From NCBI GenBank assembly GCA_016764835.1, contig JAESRD010000167.1:1-9778 (forward strand): a stretch of 9,778 nucleotides of DNA. Reading direction: 5' to 3'. Under the pieces are notes generated by a model, which searched no databases, had not been told where the DNA came from, and saw nothing but the letters and a program-made list of their open reading frames with translations. Positions 1 through 7,313 of this stretch are shown one piece after another; position 1 is the first letter of the stretch, and every line of letters begins with the position of its first letter. The position numbers and the translations under genes were made by a program. This stretch comes from Paracoccaceae bacterium (GTDB lineage Bacteria > Pseudomonadota > Alphaproteobacteria > Rhodobacterales > Rhodobacteraceae).

Positions 1-596
1 CGCAGGCGACCCCGCCCCCCGGCGTATCGCGTAGCGATGCGCAACAATCACCAATGCATAGCGGATCCGCACCGAATATGAGCGGCGTGTCGCAGGGTTC
101 AAACCTGCCAACCGCCCGTGGCAGCGCCCAGCCCGCCGCCCATCTCGACCCTGACGCCCTCGCCCGGTTTGCCCGTATCGAAGACGTGATCGACCTGATC
201 CGCGCCCACCGCGATGTGAAACTGCTTGTCGATGTTGAAACCGGTTTGCGGCTGGTGCGCTACAGCCCCGGTCGGATCGAGTTTGAGCCAACCGCTAAAG
301 CACCCGCTGACCTCGCCCAGCGTCTTGGCTCGCGCCTGCAAGCTTGGACAGGCAGCCGCTGGGCCGTGATTATCACCAATGAGCCGGGCCTGCCGACCAT
401 TGCTGAAACCCGTGATGCCGCTGAAATTGCATTGAAAAAGGAGGCCGAGACCCATCCTTTGGTGCAGGCCGCCTTTGCCGCCTTTCCCAAAGCCAAAATT
501 GTATCTGTGCGCACAGATGCCGAGCTAGAGGTCGAGGCAAGCACGCAAGCACTGGCGATAGTTGAGGATGAATGGGACCCGTTTGACGAAGATTAG
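1..596 (+). CDS. dnaX: DNA polymerase III subunit gamma/tau, C-terminal part (5' end outside window)
   Basis: This is the 3' end of the clamp-loader subunit gene of the replicative DNA polymerase III holoenzyme; tau bridges the polymerase core and the clamp loader at the fork. The frame is open from base 3 with no stop, so the Met at 54 is internal and the true start lies upstream. About 197 residues are visible: a Pro/Ser/Gln-rich linker, then from about residue 50 of the visible part a compact alpha/beta domain (start LDPDALARF) and the acidic ending EWDPFDED, which is characteristic of alphaproteobacterial DnaX C-termini. The ATPase domain and any gamma/tau frameshift site would be upstream and cannot be judged. 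The position before ybaB and recR is the usual one, although here a minus-strand gene sits between dnaX and ybaB. The stop lies 13 bases from the end of the convergent neighbour, with no clear terminator between them. Confidence 0.9.
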   Translation, partial: QATPPPGVSRSDAQQSPMHSGSAPNMSGVSQGSNLPTARGSAQPAAHLDPDALARFARIEDVIDLIRAHRDVKLLVDVETGLRLVRYSPGRIEFEPTAKAPADLAQRLGSRLQAWTGSRWAVIITNEPGLPTIAETRDAAEIALKKEAETHPLVQAAFAAFPKAKIVSVRTDAELEVEASTQALAIVEDEWDPFDED

Positions 597-609
597 GCAG
601 GACGCAAAT

Positions 610-1190
610 CTAAAACGGCAAAGCCCGCGCGCCGGCCTCTTCGAGCATAAAGTTCAGCGCTGCCGCTATCCGCAAAGCTGTCTGCATATCATCAACATAC
701 CAAACGTTTTCTTCGCGGTCGGCCCGTATGCGCGCCATGGCGACAAACTGCTCTAAGTTGGGCTGCCACGGCCCTGAAAGGTCAGTCATCATCTTTTGGC
801 TGATATGAAAGCAATCAGACGCCTGACATTCCAATGTTATTGAGATCAGCCCCGGAAAATCTGGATCGGCTTCTTCAACTCTAACAGGGAGGCTCAGCGC
901 GGCCGGGTCGACCAAAAAAATCCCGCTTTCCATCGTGCCAAAAAACTGTCATCGACGGGTACACCGAAATAGCCGTCTTCCTTCCACGCCCAAAGACCGT
1001 CGCGGGCAAAATCTATCTCGCTGATTTTCCAGTAAACCTGAAAGTTGAGCCCGTCGAGATTGGTATTGTATTCAACAAGATCAAGCCGCGAGATAATGAA
1101 CTGCGCCGCCACCTCGGTATCACTTTCTGCCAACAGCGGCTGCCCGGCCAAAATGAGGCCCATAGCCATAACGGTTTTAATCTGCTTCAT
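610..1190 (-). pseudogene. Secreted protein of unknown function, split by a -1 frameshift
   Basis: Two abutting minus-strand frames form one protein of about 190 residues. The first has a signal peptide (residues 1 to about 22, ending PLLAES) and runs to a stop at 894-896. The second continues to 610 in the -1 frame. That frame is closed upstream by TGA (949-951), so the switch must fall between 948 and 896. Two T runs on the coding strand lie there: T6 (940-945) and T7 (914-920). The T6 run forms the heptamer T TTT TTG in phase with the first frame, so a one-base loss or a -1 slip would give ...DDSFFGTMESG.... The ATG at 1190 is preferred over a GTG three bases upstream because AGGAG (1199-1203) is 8 bases away. 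I do not recognise the family. Loss of function, a sequencing error or programmed slippage are all possible. Confidence 0.7.
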
Positions 1191-1287
1191 CACGCGCGCT
1201 CCTTGTCTGCAAGTAAGCCCCTGCCAACGAGTAAGCCAATTTTCGCAAAACCAGTCAACAGCCCGCGCGCTTTGCCAAAACCGAACC

Positions 1288-1316
1288 TTGAAGCGGGCCG
1301 CCCAAGACCTTACTGT
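1288..1316 (+). promoter_or_regulatory. Probable sigma-70-type promoter for ybaB-recR
   Basis: TTGAAG (1288-1293) and TACTGT (1311-1316) are separated by 17 bases, each matching four of six consensus positions. The predicted start near 1323 would give a leader of about 23 bases carrying the ybaB ribosome binding site. The 155-base gap between the divergent genes has room for this promoter and for one serving the minus-strand gene. Confidence 0.45.
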
Positions 1317-1345
1317 TTAGCTGACAAAACAAAGGGTATTGCGCA

Positions 1346-1690
1346 ATGTTAAAAGGTCTCGGCGGTTTGGGCGACATGTCCAAAATGATGAAAACCATGC
1401 AGGAAATGCAGGGTAAGATGACCCAGATGCAAGATGATATCGGCAGCATAATTGTTGAGGGCCAGTCGGGTGCGGGTTTGGTCAAGGCCACGGCTACTGC
1501 CAAAGGCGAGCTGACAGGGCTGAGCATTGATCCGTCTATCTTTAACGAAGATGACAAGGAAGTGGTCGAAGATCTGATCCTTGCTGCTGTCAAAGATGCG
1601 CAGCACAAAGCGTCTGAACGCGCGCAGGAAGAAATGGCCAAAGTCACTGACGGGCTTGGGCTTCCGGCCGATTTCAAGATGCCGTTTTAG
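1346..1690 (+). CDS. ybaB: YbaB/EbfC family nucleoid-associated protein
   Basis: A small dimeric DNA-binding protein of the YbaB/EbfC family, which binds DNA with little specificity and is thought to affect nucleoid structure and gene expression. The 114-residue length is normal. The N-terminus has the typical Gly/Met-rich segment ([19 protein letters not shown]) followed by a helical [11 protein letters not shown] stretch. The middle carries the family pattern of Val/Ala/Gly strands ([20 protein letters not shown]), and the C-terminal helix begins near [12 protein letters not shown]. The ATG has AAAGGG at 1331-1336, 9 bases upstream. It lies 23 bases before recR, the widely conserved ybaB-recR pairing, so the two are very likely co-transcribed. 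Nothing looks damaged. Confidence 0.95.
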   Translation: MLKGLGGLGDMSKMMKTMQEMQGKMTQMQDDIGSIIVEGQSGAGLVKATATAKGELTGLSIDPSIFNEDDKEVVEDLILAAVKDAQHKASERAQEEMAKVTDGLGLPADFKMPF

Positions 1691-1713
1691 CCGCGTACGC
1701 TGAGATTGTACCC

Positions 1714-2307
1714 ATGACCGGTGGCCCTGAAGAAATTGCGCGGCTGATCGAGCTGCTCGCCCGCCTGCCCGGCATGGGCCCGCGCTCGGCGCGGCGCGCT
1801 GTGTTGCACATGGTCAAAAAACGCGACCAGCTGTTGCTGCCGCTGGCCGAGGCCATGGCCGATGTTGGCCATAATGTTGGCCAATGTCTGTCTTGCGGCA
1901 ACATAACCACTGCCGATCTGTGCACGATATGCACCAATAACAAACGCGCCAATGGCCAGATTTGTGTGGTCGGCGATGTCAGCGATCTTTGGGCGCTGGA
2001 GCGCGCTTCTGTTTATGGCGGCCGCTACCATGTGCTTGGCGGCACGCTCTCAGCGCTTGATGAAATCGGCCCTGACGAGCTGGGCATCCCGCGGCTGCAA
2101 GACCGGATTGCCGCCGAGGATATCAACGAGCTGATCCTCGCTCTGCCCGCCACTGTTGATGGGCTGACCACGGCGCATTATATCGCCGATCAGCTGCCCG
2201 GCCTGACCATTACCACCCTCGCCCAAGGCGTGCCGATTGGCGGCGAGTTGGACTATTTGGATGAAGGCACGATTACGGCCGCTCTGAACGCCCGCCGCAG
2301 TCTTTAG
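1714..2307 (+). CDS. recR: Recombination mediator protein RecR
   Basis: RecR acts with RecF and RecO to load RecA onto single-stranded DNA at gaps during RecFOR repair. The 197-residue length is normal. Domains in order: a helix-hairpin-helix at about residues 8-34 with [11 protein letters not shown]; a zinc finger with Cys58, Cys61, Cys70 and Cys73 (CxxC...CxxC); a Toprim domain from about residue 81 with the [12 protein letters not shown] strand and the downstream YHVLGG segment; and a C-terminal region containing [17 protein letters not shown], the usual RecR ending. The ATG is 23 bases after ybaB; the Shine-Dalgarno match is weak, so translation may be helped by coupling to ybaB. The last codons and stop are part of a 13-base tandem duplication that does not change the protein. 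Confidence 0.97.
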   Translation: MTGGPEEIARLIELLARLPGMGPRSARRAVLHMVKKRDQLLLPLAEAMADVGHNVGQCLSCGNITTADLCTICTNNKRANGQICVVGDVSDLWALERASVYGGRYHVLGGTLSALDEIGPDELGIPRLQDRIAAEDINELILALPATVDGLTTAHYIADQLPGLTITTLAQGVPIGGELDYLDEGTITAALNARRSL

Positions 2308-2323
2308 ATACAGTCTTTAGCAA
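2298..2323 (+). repeat. 13-base tandem duplication across the recR stop codon
   Basis: CAGTCTTTAG occurs at 2298-2307 and again at 2311-2320, a period of 13 bases. The first copy contains the last residues and stop of recR; the second falls in the 22-base gap before the convergent neighbour. It looks like a slippage duplication with no coding effect. Confidence 0.7.
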
Positions 2324-2329
2324 CCGCCT

Positions 2330-2896
2330 TTAGCCGCCAAAAGCATCGCAGCTTTGCTCATCCATCTGCGGCTCTTGCATCCAACCCATTGCACCATTAC
2401 CGCGCGACGATATGATGAATGACCAGCCATCGACCCGCTCAAATTCCCATATAATATCATCGCCCTTCTCAACCATGCCGGTTTGTGCGGCAGTGACATC
2501 ATGTGCCGCGCGCAGCGCCAAGCCCGGACCACGCCAGCCAAAACAAGAGCTTACAAAGCCCGATGGGATAGGAATATCGGTAATCGCCATCCGAATGGCC
2601 TGAAAATCAACCGCCAAACGCTGGCCGTCACTATTGACCGCACATGACCAATCTACCTCTTCGCTGCGAATGTATTCAACTAACTGTTGCGCCTGTGGGC
2701 TCAGGTTCGGCGCGCCACTTGTACAGCCAGCATTGTCAAAAACCACTTGGCCCAGCGCCGAACCAAAACAATAGCCCGCCCGATCAAAGATCAGGTTGCG
2801 GGTGAACCACAACTCATCGCACAGCTCCAATGCGGCAGCAGGCAGGGCGACAAACCCAAGCAGAACGGCAAAAATAGCAGGGCGAAAATAGCGCAT
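2330..2896 (-). CDS. Secreted YARHG/SH3b-like protein (DUF4453-like)
   Basis: A 188-residue protein predicted to be exported to the periplasm. Residues 1-22 form a signal peptide (hydrophobic AIFAVLLGFVALPAAA, likely cut before LE). Residues 26-58 carry the pattern CDELWFTRNLIFDRAGYCF followed by FDNAGC, which fits a YARHG-type module common in small secreted proteins of Rhodobacterales. Residues about 125-173 (GLALRAAHD ... VEKGDDI ... DGWSFI ... GAMGWM) look like a bacterial SH3b fold. There are six cysteines (26, 43, 58, 85, 118, 183), consistent with disulfides in an oxidising compartment. The start is supported by GGAG at 2904-2907, 7 bases upstream. It converges on recR with a 22-base gap. 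SH3b domains often bind peptidoglycan or peptides, but the substrate here is unknown; the DUF4453 assignment is from memory. Confidence 0.75.
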   Translation of the reverse strand: MRYFRPAIFAVLLGFVALPAAALELCDELWFTRNLIFDRAGYCFGSALGQVVFDNAGCTSGAPNLSPQAQQLVEYIRSEEVDWSCAVNSDGQRLAVDFQAIRMAITDIPIPSGFVSSCFGWRGPGLALRAAHDVTAAQTGMVEKGDDIIWEFERVDGWSFIISSRGNGAMGWMQEPQMDEQSCDAFGG

Positions 2897-3002
2897 AAAA
2901 TAGCTCCGAGCATTGTAATTGCGCCGAGCTTAGCAGAGATGGCCGACACCGAACAGACGCGCTGCAAACGCTTTAAATAAGCGCATTCGCGGGCTGGGCG
3001 AC

Positions 3003-3037
3003 GAAAATGGCCGGTCTCATACACTGAGACCGGCCAT
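3003..3037 (-). terminator. Strong intrinsic terminator of trcR
   Basis: A perfect 13-base inverted repeat (arms 3007-3019 and 3025-3037, core GGCCGGTCTCA) with a 5-base loop lies 29 bases beyond the trcR stop. On the minus strand the stem is followed by TTTT, giving a standard Rho-independent terminator. On the plus strand no T run follows, so it serves the minus strand. Confidence 0.88.
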
Positions 3038-3066
3038 CATTAAACTTACGACATTTGCTGAATTAC

Positions 3067-3828
3067 TTAGCTGTCTTCGTCGTCATCATCATCGGTGTTA
3101 TTGGGCAGGTTAAAGAAACTATCCGCATCCGGAATTTCATCTTTCTTCTTGTCGGCGGCCTTAAATTCTTCTGCCCCGAGCGAAAACGCCTCAAGCCCGG
3201 CCATGGCCGCGGGCATGCGTGGTTCTGGCGCCATTGTCAGGCTCTGCTGGGTCGAGACCAGTTTGCGCCGCTCGTCATCGCTCATCACGCCGCCTTCGCG
3301 GGCTTTCTTCGCGTTGGCTTTTTGCACGGCCGCATCCAGCTCAGACTGTTTGCACAGGCCAAGCGCCACCGGGTCAATCGGGTCAATATTGCCAATATTC
3401 CAATGGGTCCGCTCGCGGATAGCCATAATCGTCGGCTTGGTTGTGCCAACCAGTTTGGACACTTGACCATTCGTCAACTCGGGGTGGAACTTGACCAGCC
3501 AAAGGATAGAGGCCGGGCGATCTTGGCGTTTGGACAGCGGCGTATAGCGCGGACCACGGCGTTTTTCTTCGCCCTGAGCGGCGGCATAAAACTTGAGGGC
3601 CAGCTTGTGCAGCGGGTTCTTCTCACCCTTGGCAATCTCTTCGGCGGTCAACTGGTTGTTCGAAATCGGGTCAAAACCCTTAACGCCCGTTGCCACATCA
3701 CCGTCAGCAATGCCTTGCACTTCTAGCTCATGCAGCCCGCAAAAGTCGCCGATTTGTTTGAATGTCATCGTTGTATTATCGACAAGCCAAACGGCGGTCG
3801 CTTTCGCCATTAGCGGTGTTTGTGCCAT
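3067..3828 (-). CDS. trcR: DUF1013 family cell-cycle regulator TrcR
   Basis: A cytoplasmic protein of the alphaproteobacteria-specific DUF1013 family, annotated in databases as cell cycle transcriptional regulator TrcR. The start is placed at 3828 (253 residues) although the frame is open further upstream: the family begins with a MAQ-PLM-KATAVWLVDNT pattern, seen here as residues 1-19, and GAGG at 3837-3840 is 8 bases upstream. Two helix-turn-helix-like segments are visible, residues 20-41 (TMTFKQIGDFCGLHELEVQG) and 119-141 (TNGQVSKLVGTTKPTIMAIR). A conserved basic linker (KRRGPRYTPLSKRQDRPASI, about 89-108) lies between them. The C-terminal third is charged and probably disordered, ending in an acidic tail with five consecutive Asp (246-250). 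It ends at a strong terminator and is divergent from the RNase T2 gene. The family is confident; its biochemical role is less so. Confidence 0.88.
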   Translation of the reverse strand: MAQTPLMAKATAVWLVDNTTMTFKQIGDFCGLHELEVQGIADGDVATGVKGFDPISNNQLTAEEIAKGEKNPLHKLALKFYAAAQGEEKRRGPRYTPLSKRQDRPASILWLVKFHPELTNGQVSKLVGTTKPTIMAIRERTHWNIGNIDPIDPVALGLCKQSELDAAVQKANAKKAREGGVMSDDERRKLVSTQQSLTMAPEPRMPAAMAGLEAFSLGAEEFKAADKKKDEIPDADSFFNLPNNTDDDDDEDS

Positions 3829-3966
3829 TTGTAGAACCTCTCGAAACAAATCTTCCCCGTGGCCTTCCCCGATAGCCGGAAAAGGGCGGGCCACTTTGAC
3901 CCTGTTCTCGCAGTTGGGGAACTAACGCGCTATATAGTCATCGACCGCCCTTATGGAAAGATCAAA

Positions 3967-4599
3967 ATGCATCGGTATCTCGTTCTCTTATTCGCCCTGC
4001 TTTCCAGCGCTGCCTCAGCGCAGGACCGCGCGGGCGATTTTGACTATTATGTTTTGTCACTTTCATGGTCGCCAAGTTGGTGCGCGCTAGAGGGCGACAG
4101 CCGCGCATCGCCGCAATGCGACGATGAGGCAGACTTTGGCTGGGTGTTGCACGGGCTTTGGCCACAAAACGAACGCGGCTATCCGCATGATTGCCGCAGC
4201 ACTTTTGCCGCCCCCAGCCGCAGCGACACAAGCGCCATGGCCGATATTATGGGCACATCAGGCGCGGCCTGGCACCAGTGGAACAAACATGGCGTCTGCT
4301 CTGGTCTCGATTCGCAAGATTTCTATAGGCTGGCCCGGGTCGCCTATGCCCAGATCACCCGCCCGCCGGTGTTTCGCCGCTTGCAAGACAGCGTCACCCT
4401 TCCGGCCAGCGTCGTCGAAGACGCGTTCTTGCAGGCCAATCCCGGCATGGAGCCTGACCAGATCACCATCACCTGCCGTGATGGCTATATCCAAGAAGCC
4501 CGCATTTGCCTGACGCGCGGGCTTGAGCTGCGCGATTGCGGTGCGGATGTGATTAGAGATTGCAGCATGAGCGACGCCCTGCTTGACCCGGTGCGGTAG
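3967..4599 (+). CDS. Secreted ribonuclease T2 family protein
   Basis: An RNase T2 family enzyme, expected to cut single-stranded RNA through a 2',3'-cyclic phosphate in the periplasm or outside the cell. The start at 3967 (210 residues) is preferred to longer versions because GGAAAG lies at 3955-3960, 6 bases upstream, and a signal peptide follows directly (residues 1-18, ending SAASA before QD). The mature N-terminus has the family pattern YYVLSLSWSPSWC. Active-site segment CAS I is LHGLWPQ with His62; CAS II is WHQWNKHGVC (102-111) with Lys107 and His108. The acidic residue usually found in CAS II (Glu in HEW) is Gln104 here. Several cysteines (39, 51, 76, 111 and later ones) fit disulfides. 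It is divergent from trcR across 138 bases and ends 7 bases before the convergent DUF3859 pseudogene. Confidence 0.93.
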   Translation: MHRYLVLLFALLSSAASAQDRAGDFDYYVLSLSWSPSWCALEGDSRASPQCDDEADFGWVLHGLWPQNERGYPHDCRSTFAAPSRSDTSAMADIMGTSGAAWHQWNKHGVCSGLDSQDFYRLARVAYAQITRPPVFRRLQDSVTLPASVVEDAFLQANPGMEPDQITITCRDGYIQEARICLTRGLELRDCGADVIRDCSMSDALLDPVR

Positions 4600-4606
4600 G
4601 TAGCGC

Positions 4607-5128
4607 CTAGAGCCCGTTGCAGGCACGTATCAGCCCATCATTGGGGCCGGGGATCACCATGTCAAAGTCGAGCGCATAGACGAGGAAGTCGCCCGAACGC
4701 GCCTCAACCCGCCACTGACCGGGAACCGCCTCTTCTGGCTGTTCAAACCGATAGTAAAACGCCGATAAGCCCACACCGGACATCGACATACGGTAATGCT
4801 CTTGGCCAGAACCGCCGATACGGAATGGCGGGTGAAACACAGTGATCTCAATATCACTGATCCCGTCGGGCGCGCGGGCTTAGGTTTTGATGCCAAAGCC
4901 ATACCCTTGCAAAGCCGGAACCACTTGGGTTTGGGCGACAAAGGGCAGATTGCCGCGGATACGGCCATCAGGAAACTGGTTGGAACAGATCACACCGGCC
5001 TGCCAGCGCCCCACTTGCGGGCCAATACTGTCTTCGGCCAAAGCGGCACCGCCGGCGGCCAAAGGCAGCATTGCAGCCAATCTCAGCCCCCGCCAGATTT
5101 TAGAAAACCGTTGTGTAAAATTAGACAT
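4607..5128 (-). pseudogene. DUF3859-family secreted protein, broken by an in-frame TAA
   Basis: One continuous minus-strand frame encodes a DUF3859-like exported protein of about 173 residues, but a TAA at 4880-4882 stops it after 82. Before the stop: a signal peptide (core LRLAAMLPLAAGGAALA), then GRWQAGVIC and VPALQGYGFGIKT. After the stop, in the same frame, the family resumes with DIEITVFHPPFR, FYYRFEQPEEAVPGQWRVE and RACNGL. The order matches intact homologues as I remember them, so this is a nonsense mutation and not two genes. CAA to TAA by one C-to-T change would explain it. The start at 5128 is preferred to an ATG at 5149 because of GGGG at 5134-5137. The function of DUF3859 is unknown. 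The break is recent or tolerated, since no other disruption is visible in either half. Confidence 0.8.
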
Positions 5129-5162
5129 TTTTGCCCCGTCAAAATACAAATATCACATTTAT

Positions 5163-5191
5163 ATCATCACCCTAACCAATGCTCAGGTCAA
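5163..5191 (-). promoter_or_regulatory. Possible promoter for the DUF3859 pseudogene
   Basis: On the minus strand TTGACC (5186-5191) and GATGAT (5163-5168) are 17 bases apart, giving a predicted transcript start near 5157 and a leader of about 29 bases before the start at 5128. The -35 matches five of six positions, the -10 four of six. This suggests transcription separate from the lipoprotein gene upstream. Confidence 0.35.
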
Positions 5192-5217
5192 GCGGGGCTG
5201 CTCGCTGCTTGTATCAA

Positions 5218-5239
5218 CCGGCCAGCGTGAGCCGACCGG
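5218..5239 (-). terminator. Possible terminator hairpin after the small lipoprotein gene
   Basis: On the minus strand 5239-5218 can fold into an 8-base stem (two G-U pairs) with a 6-base loop, 14 bases beyond the lipoprotein stop. No T run follows, so it would be a weak or Rho-assisted terminator. A second, perfect 7-base stem (GCATGTC/GACATGC, 5247-5253 and 5261-5267) encloses the stop codon itself. Confidence 0.3.
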
Positions 5240-5253
5240 CAATACCGCATGTC

Positions 5254-5472
5254 TTACATGGACATGCTATCGTCACCGGCCATGGAGTGGTCGTCGTCAG
5301 ACATTGACTCGCCGCCAGCATCCGCAGGCGCCATTGTGTCGCCACCGCTCATTGTATTGTCGCCCATCATCTCAGTACCGCCACCGGCAGTTGATGTCTC
5401 ATCAGTCGACGAGCCAAGGCAAGCCGACAAGGAGAGTGTGGCCAGTGTTACAACTACTAATTTCATCTTCAT
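5254..5472 (-). CDS. Small Met/Asp-rich lipoprotein
   Basis: A 72-residue predicted lipoprotein. The start at 5472 is chosen because AAGGA (5480-5484) is 7 bases upstream and a lipoprotein signal follows at once: MKMKLVVVTLATLSLSAC, with lipobox LSAC and lipidated Cys18. The 55-residue mature part is low-complexity with 8 Met, 9 Asp, 3 Glu and many Gly/Ser, and only one His (62). It is built of loose repeats with Met spaced by acidic or Gly/Ser residues (GDNTM, GGDTM, GESM, DDHSM, GDDSM), ending SMSM. It has no fold I recognise. Met- and Asp-rich tails of this kind are compatible with binding copper, silver or other metals, but that is inference. It lies between pckA and the DUF3859 pseudogene, all on the minus strand, with gaps too long to assume one operon. 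Confidence 0.72.
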   Translation of the reverse strand: MKMKLVVVTLATLSLSACLGSSTDETSTAGGGTEMMGDNTMSGGDTMAPADAGGESMSDDDHSMAGDDSMSM

Positions 5473-5592
5473 AATTTTATCCTTCGAATTGATCCCAGCC
5501 CTTCTGGGCCTGCTCCACACCCTAGCCAACAGCACCGGGCGGCCCAGCATATTCCGAAAATCAACGAAAATGTGACTAACTGTCATATCGCT

Positions 5593-5634
5593 CCCAAGCC
5601 CCGGCATCTGAAACACCGAGGCATGGGTCTTTTT
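5593..5634. terminator. Candidate terminator hairpin downstream of pckA
   Basis: Arms 5593-5604 and 5616-5627 pair around an 11-base loop, 25 bases past the pckA stop. On the minus (pckA) strand 11 of 12 positions pair, including one G-U, but no T run follows. On the plus strand the stem has two mismatches yet is followed by TCTTTTT. It most likely ends pckA transcription; the T run on the other strand leaves the direction open. Confidence 0.45.
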
Positions 5635-5652
5635 ATCAGGCAGAGCGCCCGC

Positions 5653-7251
5653 CTAGCCGATTGCGGCGGCTTTCACTTCATCGTCAATGAAGGGCACATA
5701 GGGGCCAAAGTTATCGGCAAACATCCCGACCAGCTTTTTTGCCTGCGCGTCATAGGCACCAGCATCAGCCCATGTGCTGCGCGGGTCTAGCAGCGCGCTG
5801 TCAACGCCCGCCAGCTGCACCGGCACCTCAAAGCCAAAATTCGCGTCCTTACGAAAGTCGCCCTTCTCCAGCGCACCGTTCAATGCAGCGGCCAGCAAAG
5901 CCCGCGTTGCCGCGATCGGCATCCGGTGGCCAGTGCCATATGCGCCGCCGGTCCAGCCAGTATTAACCAGCCAGCAGGTTGCACCATGTTCGGCGATTTT
6001 GTCACGCAGCAGCGCCCCATACACCTCGGGCCTGCGCGGCATGAACGGCGCACCAAAACATGTCGAGAATGTCGGCTCTGGCTCGGTCACGCCGCGCTCC
6101 GTGCCCGCAACCTTGGAGGTAAAGCCTGACAGGAAGTGATACATGGCCTGCGCCGGGGTCAGCCGGGCAATGGGCGGCAACACACCAAAAGCATCACATG
6201 TCAGCATGATGATGTGATTGGGATGGCCACCCAGCCCGGTTTTGGACGCATTGGAGATCGCCTCCAGCGGATATGCGCAGCGCATATTCGCCGTCAGACT
6301 GTCATCTTCAAAGTCCAGCTCCAGCGTTTCAGGGTCGAACACCATGTTCTCGATCACAGTACCAAAGCGCTGCGTGGTCGCATAGATCTCCGGTTCGGCC
6401 TTGGCCGACAGGTTGATGGTCTTGGCGTAGCACCCACCTTCAAAGTTAAACGTGCCTTTGTCAGACCAGCCATGTTCGTCATCGCCAATCAGCACACGGG
6501 CCGGATCAGCCGACAGCGTGGTCTTACCGGTCCCAGACAGGCCAAAGAACACGGCCGTATCATCGGGGTTGCCGGGCGCGTGGTTAGCCGAGCAATGCAT
6601 GGCCATGATCCCGCGCGCGGGCAGCAGGTAGTTCATCAGCGTGAACACAGCTTTCTTGTTCTCACCGGCATATTCTGTGCCGCCGATCAAAATGATCCCG
6701 GCCTCAAGGTCCATGGCAATAACCGTTTCAGAGCGGCAGCCGTGGCGGGCCGGGTCAGCCTTGAAAGTCGGACAGTTAATAACAGTGTAGCCGGGCGCAA
6801 AGCTGGTCAGCTCATTGCGGGTGGGGCGGCGCAGCAGGTGGCGGATGAACAGACTGTGCCAAGCCAGCTCAGTCACCACGCGCACATTAACCTGTTGGTC
6901 CGCATCAGCACCTGCCACCAAATCTTGGGCATAAACCGTGCCGCCCTTCATATGGGCCAGCATATCATCATAAAGCTGCACAAAATGCGCCTTGCTCATT
7001 GGCGCGTTATTGTCCCACCAAATCTGGTCTTCAGTGCCGGGGGTACGGACAATAAACTTATCCTTGGGCGAGCGGCCCGTATGCTTGCCAGTGGTGACAA
7101 GCAATGTGCCGCCTTGGCCAAGCTGGCCCTCGCCAGCCGCAATTGCCGCCTCTACGAGGTCACCCTCATCAAGATTATAATAGACCTGCGCCGGCCCCGT
7201 TACACCGTGCTTCGTTAGTGTCTGGTCGGGGTTTACCGTGCCATGGTCCAT
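5653..7251 (-). CDS. pckA: Phosphoenolpyruvate carboxykinase (ATP)
   Basis: Cytosolic enzyme converting oxaloacetate and ATP to phosphoenolpyruvate, CO2 and ADP, the entry step of gluconeogenesis from organic acids. At 532 residues it has the normal length of the ATP-dependent family. The start at 7251 is preferred to an upstream in-frame one because AGGAG (7259-7263) is 7 bases away. Visible signatures: [13 protein letters not shown] near residue 60 (substrate-binding Arg); [11 protein letters not shown] at 190-200 and MHCSANHAP from 218 (metal-binding Lys and His); the P-loop [10 protein letters not shown] (237-246); LIGDDEHGW (254-262, metal/phosphate-binding Asp); EGGCYAK (271-277); and the nucleotide-site stretch [15 protein letters not shown] near 427-441. 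All key residues are present. The gene is divergent from chvI, the arrangement seen in many alphaproteobacteria. A -10-like TACAAT and three GTTAGCGC boxes lie upstream. Confidence 0.98.
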   Translation of the reverse strand: MDHGTVNPDQTLTKHGVTGPAQVYYNLDEGDLVEAAIAAGEGQLGQGGTLLVTTGKHTGRSPKDKFIVRTPGTEDQIWWDNNAPMSKAHFVQLYDDMLAHMKGGTVYAQDLVAGADADQQVNVRVVTELAWHSLFIRHLLRRPTRNELTSFAPGYTVINCPTFKADPARHGCRSETVIAMDLEAGIILIGGTEYAGENKKAVFTLMNYLLPARGIMAMHCSANHAPGNPDDTAVFFGLSGTGKTTLSADPARVLIGDDEHGWSDKGTFNFEGGCYAKTINLSAKAEPEIYATTQRFGTVIENMVFDPETLELDFEDDSLTANMRCAYPLEAISNASKTGLGGHPNHIIMLTCDAFGVLPPIARLTPAQAMYHFLSGFTSKVAGTERGVTEPEPTFSTCFGAPFMPRRPEVYGALLRDKIAEHGATCWLVNTGWTGGAYGTGHRMPIAATRALLAAALNGALEKGDFRKDANFGFEVPVQLAGVDSALLDPRSTWADAGAYDAQAKKLVGMFADNFGPYVPFIDDEVKAAAIG

Positions 7252-7313
7252 GTACTTGCTCCTAGTTACCCGAGCGGTGTCGCCCGTATTGAAGCACATA
7301 GCACTATGATTTC

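Noticed and set aside
1..596. Programmed gamma/tau frameshift site in dnaX
   Set aside because: Only the C-terminal third is in the window, and no A-rich slippery heptamer followed by an early -1 stop is visible in this part.
3055..3726. A 223-codon plus-strand frame opposite trcR
   Set aside because: It is antisense to a well-supported conserved gene, has no ribosome site or domain, and starts inside the trcR terminator-to-stop region.
4880..4882. Stop-codon recoding or readthrough at the DUF3859 TAA
   Set aside because: TAA is not used for selenocysteine or pyrrolysine, no context element is visible, and all other genes in the window end normally with standard stops.
6136..7218. A 360-codon open frame on the plus strand opposite pckA
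   Set aside because: It lies entirely inside pckA, which has all catalytic motifs. The antisense frame has no recognisable domain and follows from the GC-rich codon pattern.
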